DNA of 11,065 nucleotides from an uncultured Chloroflexota bacterium (GCA_937138275.1 CAKZOY010000414.1:1-11065), one strand, 5' to 3'. Counted from the first letter of the stretch, positions 1 through 7,418 are shown. Notes: a model not told the origin generated them from the sequence alone. Program-made: numbers and translations.

Positions 1-62
1 ATTTTGTGTTGGGCCAGGACCGCCTCAATGCGGTCGGCCTGGTATTCCAGCATTCGGCGCAT
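1..62 (-). CDS. N-terminal start of an unidentified gene leaving the window
   Basis: An ATG at 62-60 is preceded by a strong ribosome binding site (AAGGAGGG, 74-67) four bases upstream. It opens a frame that stays open to the window edge, giving MRRMLEYQADRIEAVLAQHK. A promoter and operator lie upstream, so this is a real gene start. About 20 residues are too few to name it. The EYQADRIEAVLAxH pattern reminds me of the region ahead of the ATPase domain in some FtsK/SpoIIIE-like proteins of Chloroflexota, but that is recollection only and weak. Confidence 0.6.
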   Translation of the reverse strand, partial: MRRMLEYQADRIEAVLAQHK

Positions 63-157
63 CGGACCCTCCTTCGGGCAAAGCGAGGGGAGCGATCAGG
101 GCCGGGCCCCAATGTACATCTGCTTCGGAAGACGCTCCCCGCTGCCCGGCGAAGAAT

Positions 158-171
158 AGAACAAACGTTCT
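158..171. promoter_or_regulatory. LexA-box-like palindrome (AGAAC-N4-GTTCT)
   Basis: The sequence AGAACAAACGTTCT is a 5+5 inverted repeat around a 4-base spacer. Its core GAAC-N4-GTTC matches the SOS box of Bacillus-type LexA (DinR). It sits 12 bases downstream of the -10 hexamer at 184-189, across the expected early transcribed region of the gene starting at 62. A repressor bound there would block transcription. Binding by LexA is inferred from the pattern and position alone. Confidence 0.5.
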
Positions 172-183
172 AACCTCGCCCCA

Positions 184-212
184 ATTATAGCCCGACGCGT
201 CCAACTCTACAA
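184..212 (-). promoter_or_regulatory. Predicted sigma70 promoter for the gene starting at 62
   Basis: On the minus strand a perfect TATAAT (189-184) lies exactly 17 bases downstream of TTGTAG (212-207), a half-matching -35 box. Transcription would start near 177 and give a leader of about 115 bases before the ATG at 62. The LexA-like palindrome lies just downstream of the expected start. The perfect -10 box with correct spacing is the main support. Confidence 0.5.
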
Positions 213-256
213 AGGGCGATATCCCCAGGTTATCCGTGGATATATCCCAGATAGCC

Positions 257-277
257 CAAATTATCCGCAAATTATCC
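257..277. repeat. Short tandem repeat at the mobA stop codon
   Basis: Two copies of CAAATTATCC lie 11 bases apart, with looser TTATCC-like copies continuing down to about 228. The mobA stop codon lies inside the second copy. The AT-rich run stands out in a GC-rich block and fills much of the gap between mobA and the next promoter. No terminator hairpin is evident here. Confidence 0.45.
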
Positions 278-901
278 CAAAATCCTCGTGGGGGGACGAG
301 AGGCCAACTCTTGCCGGACTGCTTCCCATTCCTCCGGCGTGTTGATATTGCGGAACGAACGGAGTTCAGGGTCCAGGGGCAAGATGTCTTCGGGGGAAAC
401 GTAGCGGACACGTACGCGGGGGAAGAAAGAGATGATGCGGCGTTCGCCAGCGCGGATGGCGTTTTCCATCGGGCCCAGACAGGTGCGCCGGTAGACGGCG
501 TGCAGGGTTTCTACCTGTTCCCCTTGCCGGAGTGCGACGACATCATATCCTTCTGCCCAGCCGATCAGTGCGCGCAATAGGTCGGGGTTCAGAAAGGGCA
601 TGTCGCATCCGACGGCCAGCATCAGGTCGTGGGAGGCGGCCTGCAGCCCGGCATGCAGGCCAGCCAGGACTCCCACGCCGGGAAACCGGTCCGTCACCAC
701 CGGCACACCGAGGCCGGCGTACTGCGAGACGTCGTTGGCGACGATGATTCGTTCAACACAGACTTCGGCCAGACGCTCCAGAACGTGGAGGATGAGGGGT
801 TTGCCGTGCAGTTCCAGGAACGCTTTGTTCTGTCCCATCCGGCGACTGGCCCCTCCGGCCAGCACCGCGCCGGTAACCGGTAGGAGATGCCCTCCCGTCA
901 T
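272..901 (-). CDS. mobA: Molybdenum cofactor guanylyltransferase MobA
   Basis: MobA joins GMP from GTP to molybdopterin to make the guanine dinucleotide cofactor used by DMSO-reductase-family enzymes such as formate dehydrogenase. It is a 209-residue cytoplasmic nucleotidyltransferase of normal length. The signature loop LAGGASRRMGQNK lies at residues 14-26. The conserved GCDMPFL comes near residue 100, and NINTPEEW lies near the C terminus. The ATG at 901 is chosen because it overlaps the hypA stop codon (ATGA) and puts the nucleotide-binding loop close to the N terminus; a longer upstream frame would run across hypA. It is translationally coupled to hypA and follows formate dehydrogenase genes, which need its product. 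Identification is firm; molybdenum versus tungsten cannot be decided. Confidence 0.93.
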   Translation of the reverse strand: MTGGHLLPVTGAVLAGGASRRMGQNKAFLELHGKPLILHVLERLAEVCVERIIVANDVSQYAGLGVPVVTDRFPGVGVLAGLHAGLQAASHDLMLAVGCDMPFLNPDLLRALIGWAEGYDVVALRQGEQVETLHAVYRRTCLGPMENAIRAGERRIISFFPRVRVRYVSPEDILPLDPELRSFRNINTPEEWEAVRQELASRPPTRILG

Positions 902-1239
902 TCTACTTCTATGCTCTCCACCAGCAGTTCCCGTCCTCCCACCGCGATCGGTCGCAGCGCGCCGCACTGGGGACAGGTCCAGTCCGGTCCGCCGGGTTCG
1001 TACTCCGTGCCACACTCCAGGCAGCGAAACCGCGCTGGCACGTGCCGGAAGACCAGTTCCGCCCCCTCGGCCATCGTCTCTTTGCTGATGATGTCAAAGT
1101 AGAACTGAACCGATTCCCCGACGATTCCGGAGAGTTCCCCCACGGCCAGGGAGATGCGCAATATACGGGTCGCCCCGGCCCGCTGGGCGTGGGCCAGGGC
1201 GACCTCCAGGATGGATTGGGTGACGGAGAGTTCGTGCAC
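898..1239 (-). CDS. hypA: Hydrogenase nickel-insertion accessory protein HypA
   Basis: HypA delivers nickel to [NiFe]-hydrogenase large subunits together with HypB. The 113-residue product has the family's fixed N terminus (V)HELSVTQSILE. His2 is the nickel ligand, so the start is the GTG at 1239-1237; a TTG at 1260 would bury His2 inside the protein. The zinc site is two CxxC pairs, C73/C76 (CLEC) and C89/C92 (CPQC). No clear ribosome binding site is visible; an AT-rich short repeat sits immediately upstream. The stop overlaps the mobA start by four bases. No hydrogenase gene or hypB is in the window, so its client must be encoded elsewhere, or the gene has been retained from a larger hydrogenase/formate dehydrogenase cluster. 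Confidence 0.93.
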   Translation of the reverse strand: MHELSVTQSILEVALAHAQRAGATRILRISLAVGELSGIVGESVQFYFDIISKETMAEGAELVFRHVPARFRCLECGTEYEPGGPDWTCPQCGALRPIAVGGRELLVESIEVE

Positions 1240-1275
1240 GGTGTAAGGCGTAAAAAGCAAAACGTAAAGCGTAAG
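1240..1275. repeat. AT-rich 'acgctttacg' microrepeat before hypA
   Basis: The spacer between the fdhA remnant and hypA consists of iterated 'gcgtaa/cgtaaag' units (CGTAAAGCGTAA and similar). Its GTAAGGCGTAA recurs on the opposite strand at the very end of the AT-rich fdhA (about 2894-2904). It occupies the place where the hypA ribosome binding site would be expected. Confidence 0.45.
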
Positions 1276-2342
1276 TTATGGTAGCGGTTCTACTCGCACC
1301 GCGCAGACTTTGAGTTCCGGGATTTTGGCGACCGGGTCCAGCGCCGTGTGGGTCAGGACGTTGGCAGCCGCTTCGGCGTAGTGGAAGGGGATGAAGACGA
1401 CGCCGGGGCGGATGCGGTCGGTCACCCGGACGGCCAGTTCTATCTGCCCGCGGCGGCTGGAGACCCGCACCCGCTGGGCGCCGTTCAGCCCGATCCGGGC
1501 GGCGTCGTCCGGATGGATCTCCACATACGGCTCCGGCGCCTCCTGTTCCAGTTTCTCCGACCGACGGCTCATCGTCCCGGTGTGATACTGGAACATCACG
1601 CGGCCGGTGGTCAGGATGAACGGGTATTCCTCGTCGGGAAGTTCGGCAGCCTCCTGGAACTCCACAGGATGGAATTTCCCCAGCCCACGGGTGAATTTTT
1701 CCTTGTGGAGATACGGGGTGCCGGGATGATCGGTCGTCGGCACGGGCCACTGGAGAGAGCCCTCCCGGTCCAGCCGTTCGTAGGTGACGCTGCCGTAACT
1801 GGGCGCCACGCGGGCGATCTCCGCCATTATCTTTCGGGGGAGGAGAAGTCAAAGCCACCGGCCCCCAGATACTTCGCCAGGGCGCAGAGGATTTCCCAAT
1901 CGGCCTGCGCCTCCCCCGGCGGGTCCACCACTTTGCGCACCCGCTGGATGCGGCGGTCGGTGACGGTGAAAGTACCCTCTTTCTCGGCGAACGCCGCCGC
2001 CGGGAGGACAACGTGGGCCAGTTCAGCCGTCTCGGTGAGGAAGATGTCCTGTACGACCAGAAAGTCCAGTTTCTCCAGGCACTCCCGAGTATGGTGGATG
2101 TCGGGGTCGGAGAGGAGGGGATTTTCGCCCATCACAAACATTGCCCGCAGACGTCCCTCTCCAGCCGCATGGACCATCTCTGCGACAGTCATCCCGACTT
2201 TGTCCGAAAGGCCCTCCACTTGCTGGTCGATCTGGTCGGCGGTGGTGATTTTGGGGATGATCTGCAGGTGCCGATTCACGTAGGCCAGCAGGGCGAAGCG
2301 GAGTTTATAGAACAGCAAAGTTTCTTCTCTGGACAGATTCAC
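1276..2342 (-). pseudogene. C-terminal remnant of a GC-rich formate dehydrogenase alpha subunit, frameshifted
   Basis: Two frames together give the C-terminal part of a molybdopterin formate dehydrogenase. Frame 2342-1827 starts with GTG and contains MGENPLLSDPDIHH, LVVQDIFLTETAELA and AEKEGTF. Frame 1827-1276 contains GTPYLHKEKF, ILTTGRVMFQYHTG and VRVSSRRG and ends KVCAVRVEPLP. It closely parallels the AT-rich FdhA region by region, confirming paralogy. The frames are offset by one base near 1835, beside a run of five C; one added base would join them as SSPRKIMAEIARV. TAA and ATG overlap (TAATG), so coupled translation of two fragments is conceivable. The 2Fe-2S, 4Fe-4S and active-site Cys/Sec regions are absent, so it cannot be a catalytic FdhA. 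The first 40 or so residues (FYKLRFALLAYVNRHLQII) do not belong to FdhA and suggest a deletion fusion. It overlaps the upstream ferredoxin-like gene by four bases. Confidence 0.8.
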
Positions 2343-2770
2343 AGGCGGCCTCCCTTTATCGGCGCCTCTTCCGGCGTCAGCGGGAGCGGTGGGGCGACGA
2401 AAAAGTCGGCACCGGGCTCATACCCCAGCATTTCGGCCACGTCTCGCCGGACCAGTTCGTAGAGACGGTCAACGGGATGTGGGCCGGGCAGACCAGTTCG
2501 CACTGGCGGCAGAGGACGCAGCGAGTCGCCATATGCATTGCCCGGATCAAGGTGGAAGGAGGGGAAGGGCGGGGCCAGGATTCCCGGCTCCACCCACAGC
2601 GGGTCCTCCAGCGCGCAGTTCTCGCAGAAGCATTCGGGGCAGATGTTGCGGCAACCGTAGCACTTGATGCATTTGAGGAACTGCTGCTGCCAGAATGCCC
2701 GGCGCTCCTCCAGCGACATCCGGTCGTACTCGGCAATGAGGGGGTGAGGAGACGCGCCCGCGACGGGCAT
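2339..2770 (-). pseudogene. Two-[4Fe-4S] ferredoxin-like protein, double frameshift
   Basis: This reads as an electron-transfer protein that would accompany a formate dehydrogenase. The first cluster motif CIKCYGCRNICP is followed by ECFCENC at residues about 34-52. The second motif, CVLCRQCELVCP, is in another frame. Reading 2770-2552, then the +1 frame over about 2550-2474, then the first frame again gives a continuous FHLIRAMHMATRCVLC... to ...PAHIPVDRLYELV protein. So there is a compensating pair: about one extra base near 2551 and one missing near 2473. Without correction the second cluster is lost. The protein also looks N-terminally short: the frame continues upstream only into hairpins and the MITE-end repeat at 2771-2858. 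The end (TGA) overlaps a GTG start of the fdhA remnant. Sequencing error remains possible; the same organization next to another broken gene favours decay. Confidence 0.65.
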
Positions 2771-2808
2771 CCCCAGTACTTCCCCCTGGGGCCATCCCTG
2801 GAGGGATG
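2771..2808. repeat. Paired perfect hairpins between ferredoxin remnant and MITE end
   Basis: CCCCAG (2771-2776) pairs with CTGGGG (2786-2791). Directly next to it, CATCCCTGGAGGGATG (2793-2808) is a perfect 7-bp stem with a 2-base loop. The two hairpins lie just upstream of the ATG at 2770. They could hinder its translation, act as a weak terminator after the AT-rich operon, or be part of the adjoining repeat. No U-run follows, so they are not called a terminator. Confidence 0.5.
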
Positions 2809-2809
2809 C

Positions 2810-2858
2810 GTTTATCCGCGTTCATCTGCGTCCTCTTGGAAAACTGTCAGGTGGCCAG
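2810..2858. repeat. Solo end of the MITE-like family (repeat R1)
   Basis: On the minus strand this reads CTGGCCACCTGACAG, a CCAAGAGGACGC-type segment, then 'gatgaacgcggataaa'. The first 15 bases match each end of the element at 8482-8699 at 13 of 15 positions, so R1 is close to the consensus terminus. Its outer edge faces the AT-rich block. No matching second end lies nearby, so it is a truncated or recombined copy marking the left border of that block. Confidence 0.65.
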
Positions 2859-2884
2859 ATGAAACTTCTCATTTATGGGTCTTA

Positions 2885-5632
2885 TTACACCTTACGCCTT
2901 ACGGTTTCTATCCTTACTGCACATACCTTCAATTCAGGTATCTTTGATATAGGGTCAAGTGCAGTGTTGGTAAGGACATTGGCTTGGCTAAAATGAAATG
3001 GTATAAATACCATACCTTTTTGTGGTCTTTCTGAGATCTTTGCCCTTACCTCTATTGCACCCCTTCTTGATGATACTTTGACTATCTCACCATCAATGAT
3101 GCCAAGTCTTTCTGCATCCTCTGGATTTAGTTCTACATATCCTTCAGGTGAAACTGTATTTAGAGCGGGGACCCTTCCTGTCATTGATCTTGCATGGTAA
3201 TGAAAAAGCTGTCTTCCTGTAGAGAGTATAAATGGATATTCTTCATCAGGAAGCTCCTCTGGCTCTCTATATTCTACCCTAGTAAAAGGCGCCCTACCCC
3301 TCGGGAAACCCCCTTTAAAAAGATACTGTGTGCCTGGATGGTCAAGGGTAGGACATGGCCATTGAATCCCCTTTTTTTCAATCCTGTGATAGGTGATACC
3401 TGCCACAGCAGGCCAGAGTGTTCTTATCTCGTTAAAAACCTCCTCTATACTGGAATAGTTCATCTCACCATAACCAAGTCTTTTACTTAACTCCATGATT
3501 ATCCAGGAATCTTCCCTTGCCTCCCCAGGTGGTTCTACCGCCTTTCTTATACGCTGAACCCTCCTTTCCGTGTTTGTAAATGTCCCCTCTTTTTCAGCAA
3601 AGCAGGCTGCAGGCAATACCACATCCGCAAGTTCTGCAGTCTCTGTCATAAATATATCCTGAACAACAAGGAATTCAAGATTTTTTAATGCCCTTATTGT
3701 ATGGTTTACATCAGGGTCAGTCAATACAGGATTTTCACCCATTACATACATAGCCTTGAGTGCACCACCATCTGCAGCCCATATCATCTCCTGTGCGGTA
3801 AGGCCTACTTTGTCTGAAAGCCTGCTCTTCCATGCATCGCTAAACTTTTTATTTATTTCAGGGACATTTACCTTTTGATAGCCGGGAAATACGTCGGGAA
3901 GACATCCCATATCACATGCACCCTGAACATTATTCTGCCCCCTAAGGGGATTTACACCTGCGCATTCTATCCCCACATTTCCTGTCATGAGGGCAAGATT
4001 TGCTAGTGCAAAGACATTGTCAGTTCCATGTGTGTGTTGTGTCATACCCATAGTGTAATATATCCCTGCACGCCTTGCCCTGCCATAAAGAAGTGCTGCC
4101 TCAATTATCCTTTCTTTTGGAACACCTGTAATCTGCTCGCCATACTCAGGCGTATATCTTTCAAGGATCTTTCTAAATTCCTCAAAACCCTCTGTGCGTG
4201 CAAGTATAAATTCCTTGTCAATTAAATCTTCCTTAAGGATTACATGCATCATTGAATTAAGCAAAGCGACATCGGTTCCTGGCCTTTGCTGTAGCCACAG
4301 ATGGGAAAAGCTGACAAGATCAATCCTTCTTGGGTCAGCAACAATGAGTTTTGCCCCATTTCTTACCGCCCTTTTCATCATTACTGCTATGACAGGATGT
4401 GTCTCTGTGGTATTTGAGCCTATTACAAATATGACATCATTGTTTTCAATCTCAGCGATGGAGTTTGTCATTGCACCTGAGCCAAACACTGTAGCCAGAC
4501 TGGCTACCGTTGAGCTGTGTCAATACCTGGCACAGTGGTCTATATTATTTGTGCCAATAACTGCCCTTATGAACTTTTGAAACAGGTAATTTTCCTCATT
4601 TGTGCATCTTGCAGATGCCAGAGCCCCTATAGCGGAAGGACCATACTTTTCTTTTATCTCTTTTAATCTTTCTGCAATATAATCCAATGCCTCATCCCAT
4701 GTGGCCTCTCTGAAAGACTCGTAAGAGGTAGGGGATAAGGGGTAAGGGGATTCCCCCGCACGCCTTGGGTCTGCCGCTTCACATCCCTTCGGGGCTATCC
4801 TTATAAGTGGTTTTGTAAGCCTATCAGGGCTACTTATGAAACTATAACCAAATCTACCCTTTACACACAGCCATCCCTCATTTACTGTATCCTCCTTGGA
4901 TGTAACCCTTATTACCTCATTTCTTCTTACATGAAGTGTGATATTACAGCCAACACCGCAGTAGGGACATATTGTATCAACCTCTTTTACACCCTTCTGC
5001 CTTCCTTTCTGCGTCCACATCTTGCCTCTAAGTGCCCCGGTAGGGCATACCGCCACACATTGACCACAGAACTCACAACTCAGGTCTTTTTCAAATGGTG
5101 TGCATATCTTTAAATCGAAACCTCTGTATCCAAAATCAATGGCAGAGACCCCTTGAACCTCAGCACACACCCGCACACACCTGCCACACATTATACATTT
5201 TTCAAGCTCCCTCTCAATAAATGGGTTATCATCCCTTTTTGTATATCTCCTTCTCTCCCCCTCAAATCTCATCTCCCTTATACCATAAAAGTATGCAAGC
5301 TCCTGGAGTGTGCAATCTCCTGCCTTCTCACACACCATACAGTCATTAGGATGGTCTGAAAGGATTAATTCCAGTATAGTTTTCCGCAATCTCTCAAGAT
5401 AAGGGCTTGTGGTTGTGACCTCCATACCCTCACTTACAGGGGTTGTACATGCGGTCACAGGATTTTTCATACCTTTTATCTCAACAATACAGAGCCTGCA
5501 TCCCCCAAAGGGTGTGATCTTTGGATGATAGCAGAGGGTAGGGATATAAATATCAAGTTTTTTAGAAGCCTCAAGGAGTGTAAATGTTTCTGGAACAGTT
5601 ACTTTTTTGCCGTCTATTGTTAGGGTTACCAT
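2885..5632 (-). CDS. fdhA: Selenocysteine-containing NAD-linked formate dehydrogenase, catalytic subunit FdhA
   Basis: This is one 915-residue gene read through an in-frame TGA (4522-4520) as selenocysteine 371, in the context DHCARY-U-HSSTVASLA. Other members of the family have Cys or Sec here, and the frame continues without a break in homology. Domains in order: a NuoG-like [2Fe-2S] domain (C34, C45, C48, C62); the His-Cys3 cluster (H94, C98, C101, C107); two [4Fe-4S] clusters (C146/149/152/156 and C186/189/192/196); the cofactor-domain cluster (C222, C225, C229, C256), followed by the conserved K258; then the bis-MGD domains, ending KVCAVRIETVRRKV. It oxidizes formate to CO2, or reduces CO2, and passes electrons to NuoF. 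The ATG at 5632 has TAGGAGGA upstream, overlapping the nuoF stop. Residues about 280-306 are an unusual insertion. The last residues come from a short repeat. Function requires the host to have selA, selB, selC and selD. Confidence 0.92.
4488..4510 (-). promoter_or_regulatory. Bacterial SECIS element for Sec insertion in fdhA
   Basis: Directly after the TGA (4522-4520) the message folds as GTAGCC-AGTCT-GGCTAC, a perfect 6-bp stem (4507-4502 with 4496-4491) with loop AGUCU. A lower extension of two pairs (C-G, A-T) follows beyond a G/A mismatch. The loop GU lies at positions 20-21 after the UGA. In E. coli fdhF the corresponding GGU lies at about 18-20. This placement and the GU in the apical loop are what SelB recognizes, so the TGA is decoded as selenocysteine rather than being a nonsense mutation. 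Confidence 0.85.
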
Positions 5633-5643
5633 GTCGGCTCCTC

Positions 5644-7416
5644 CTACGCCTTTAAAACTGCATTAAACTTACACACATCAAGGCATGCCCCGCATTTAAT
5701 GCATAAATCCTGATTTATCTTATGTAATTTCTTTTTCTCACCCGTAATAGCACCCGCTGGACACACCCTGAGACAGGCCGTGCAGCCCGTGCAGGAATCC
5801 CCTATAAAATATGTGATAAGGTCTTTGCATACCTTGGATGGGCATTTTAAATCATAAATATGCGCCTCGTACTCATCTCTAAAATACTTAATAGTGCTAA
5901 GCACAGGGTTTGGAGCAGTCTGACCAAGCCCACATAAAGATGTGGCTTTTATATCATGGCTTAAGTCCTCAAGGAGTTCAATATCCTCAGGCTTACCCTT
6001 TCCCCCGGTTATCCTCTCAAGTATCTCAAGTAGCCTTCTTGTGCCGATTCTACATGGAACACATTTCCCACACGATTCAGCCTGTGTGAATTCAAGGAAA
6101 AATTTTGCAACATTAACCATACAGTCGGTTTCATCAAGCACCACCATTCCACCTGAGCCCATTATGGAACCTACCGACGTAAGTGAGTCAAAGTCTACAG
6201 GAAGGTCAAGATACTCCGCAGGGATACAACCACCTGAAGGACCACCTGTCTGAACCGCCTTAAATTTTCTATCACCTAATATTCCTCCGCCAATATCATA
6301 TATTATTTCCCTGAGCGTAATGCCCATTGGAACCTCTATCAACCCTGTGTTTTTAATCTTTCCTGTTAATGAGAAGACCTTTGTCCCTGGTGAGGATTTG
6401 GTTCCTATGGAAAGAAACCAATCAGCACCATTTTTTATGATATATGGAACGTTTGCAAGTGTCTCTACATTATTTATAACTGTTGGCATTCCCCATAACC
6501 CACGCTCTGCAGGAAATGGAGGCCTTGACCTTGGCATACCTCTTTTCCCTTCTATTGATGCTATGAGTGCTGTCTCCTCACCACATACAAATGCACCTGC
6601 ACCAAGCTTAAGCCTTATATCAAAATCAAAATCCTTACCTAAGATCCCCTTTCCAAGTAATCCCCTTTCTCTTGCCTGAGACACTGCCTTTTCCAGTCGT
6701 TCAACTGCTAAGGGATACTCCTGTCTCACATAGATAAACCCCATCTGAGCACCTATTGCATAGGCGCAAATAATCATTCCCTCAATGAGGCTATGCGGGT
6801 CACCTTCCATAACAGACCTGTCCATGAATGCCCCCGGGTCTCCCTCATCACCATTTGCAATAATATACTTTATCTTTCCCGGAGACTTCTTTGTATACTC
6901 CCATTTTACTCCAGCAGGAAACCCTGCACCTCCACGCCCCCTCAAGTTTGCCCTCTTTATTTCTTCAAGGACTTCATCGGGTGTCATAGAAAAGAGTGCC
7001 TTTCTTAAGGCCTCATACCCACCTGCATTGATATATGAAGATATGTCTTCAGGGTCAATAGATCCACAGCGTGAGAGCACAAGCCTTATCTGTTTTCTGT
7101 AAAAGTTATGATAATCCTCATCTACAACCCATTCCTTAATAGTATTTCCCCCAATTATGTGCTCATTTACAATCCTTCTAACCATCTGAGGCTTTATATA
7201 TTGATAAGTTACCTTCTCGTTATCAACCACTACATCAACAAGCACATCCCTTGCACACAGCCCCCGACACCCAACCCTGTGTGTCAAGCAATTCTCCCCA
7301 AGAGAGGCACTTATGCCAGCCAAGGCAAGTTCCTCTCTAAAGGCATCAAGCACCTCTTTACCACCAACAGCGATGCCCCCAGTGCCCATACAAACCTTTA
7401 CAATTATGCTTTTCAC
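5644..7416 (-). CDS. nuoF: NuoF/HylB-type NAD(P)-binding flavoprotein subunit of formate dehydrogenase
   Basis: The 590-residue protein holds FMN and the NAD(H) site and links formate oxidation to NAD, probably with ferredoxin as second partner. An N-terminal thioredoxin-like [2Fe-2S] domain (residues 1-100) is followed by the FMN/NAD core. The core contains RGRGGAGFPAGVKW at 159-172, NGDEGDPGAF and GAGAFVCGEETAL. Next comes the N3-type cluster ESCGKCVPCRIG with SLCGLGQTAPNP. Two C-terminal [4Fe-4S] motifs (CTGCTACLRVCP, CIKCGACLDVC) are present in HydB/HylB-type subunits and absent from NuoF of complex I. The first domain has C9 but Gly at the usual second position (CMGTGG), while C50 and C54 are kept. 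It starts with GTG at 7416, two bases after the nuoE stop, so translation is coupled. Gene names in this family vary (hylB, hydB, hymB). Confidence 0.92.
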   Translation of the reverse strand: MKSIIVKVCMGTGGIAVGGKEVLDAFREELALAGISASLGENCLTHRVGCRGLCARDVLVDVVVDNEKVTYQYIKPQMVRRIVNEHIIGGNTIKEWVVDEDYHNFYRKQIRLVLSRCGSIDPEDISSYINAGGYEALRKALFSMTPDEVLEEIKRANLRGRGGAGFPAGVKWEYTKKSPGKIKYIIANGDEGDPGAFMDRSVMEGDPHSLIEGMIICAYAIGAQMGFIYVRQEYPLAVERLEKAVSQARERGLLGKGILGKDFDFDIRLKLGAGAFVCGEETALIASIEGKRGMPRSRPPFPAERGLWGMPTVINNVETLANVPYIIKNGADWFLSIGTKSSPGTKVFSLTGKIKNTGLIEVPMGITLREIIYDIGGGILGDRKFKAVQTGGPSGGCIPAEYLDLPVDFDSLTSVGSIMGSGGMVVLDETDCMVNVAKFFLEFTQAESCGKCVPCRIGTRRLLEILERITGGKGKPEDIELLEDLSHDIKATSLCGLGQTAPNPVLSTIKYFRDEYEAHIYDLKCPSKVCKDLITYFIGDSCTGCTACLRVCPAGAITGEKKKLHKINQDLCIKCGACLDVCKFNAVLKA

Positions 7417-7418
7417 CT

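Noticed and set aside
902..1015. Longer mobA start at 1015
   Set aside because: It would overlap hypA by over 100 bases and adds Arg/Gly-rich sequence foreign to MobA; the ATGA overlap at 901 is the natural start.
1240..1260. TTG at 1260 as the hypA start
   Set aside because: It would add seven residues before the VHEL terminus whose second-position His is required for nickel binding.
1094..2011. Minus-strand 305-codon frame overlapping hypA and the fdhA remnant
   Set aside because: Arg/Pro/Gly-rich out-of-frame translation of sequences that encode known families in the other frames.
1348..2283. Plus-strand open frame of 311 codons opposite the fdhA remnant
   Set aside because: Antisense shadow of a sequence with clear FdhA similarity on the other strand.
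2885..4489. A separate 534-residue formate dehydrogenase gene beginning at an internal ATG
   Set aside because: It lacks the iron-sulfur and active-site regions, has no ribosome binding site role of its own, and continues in frame with the upstream part through the selenocysteine TGA.
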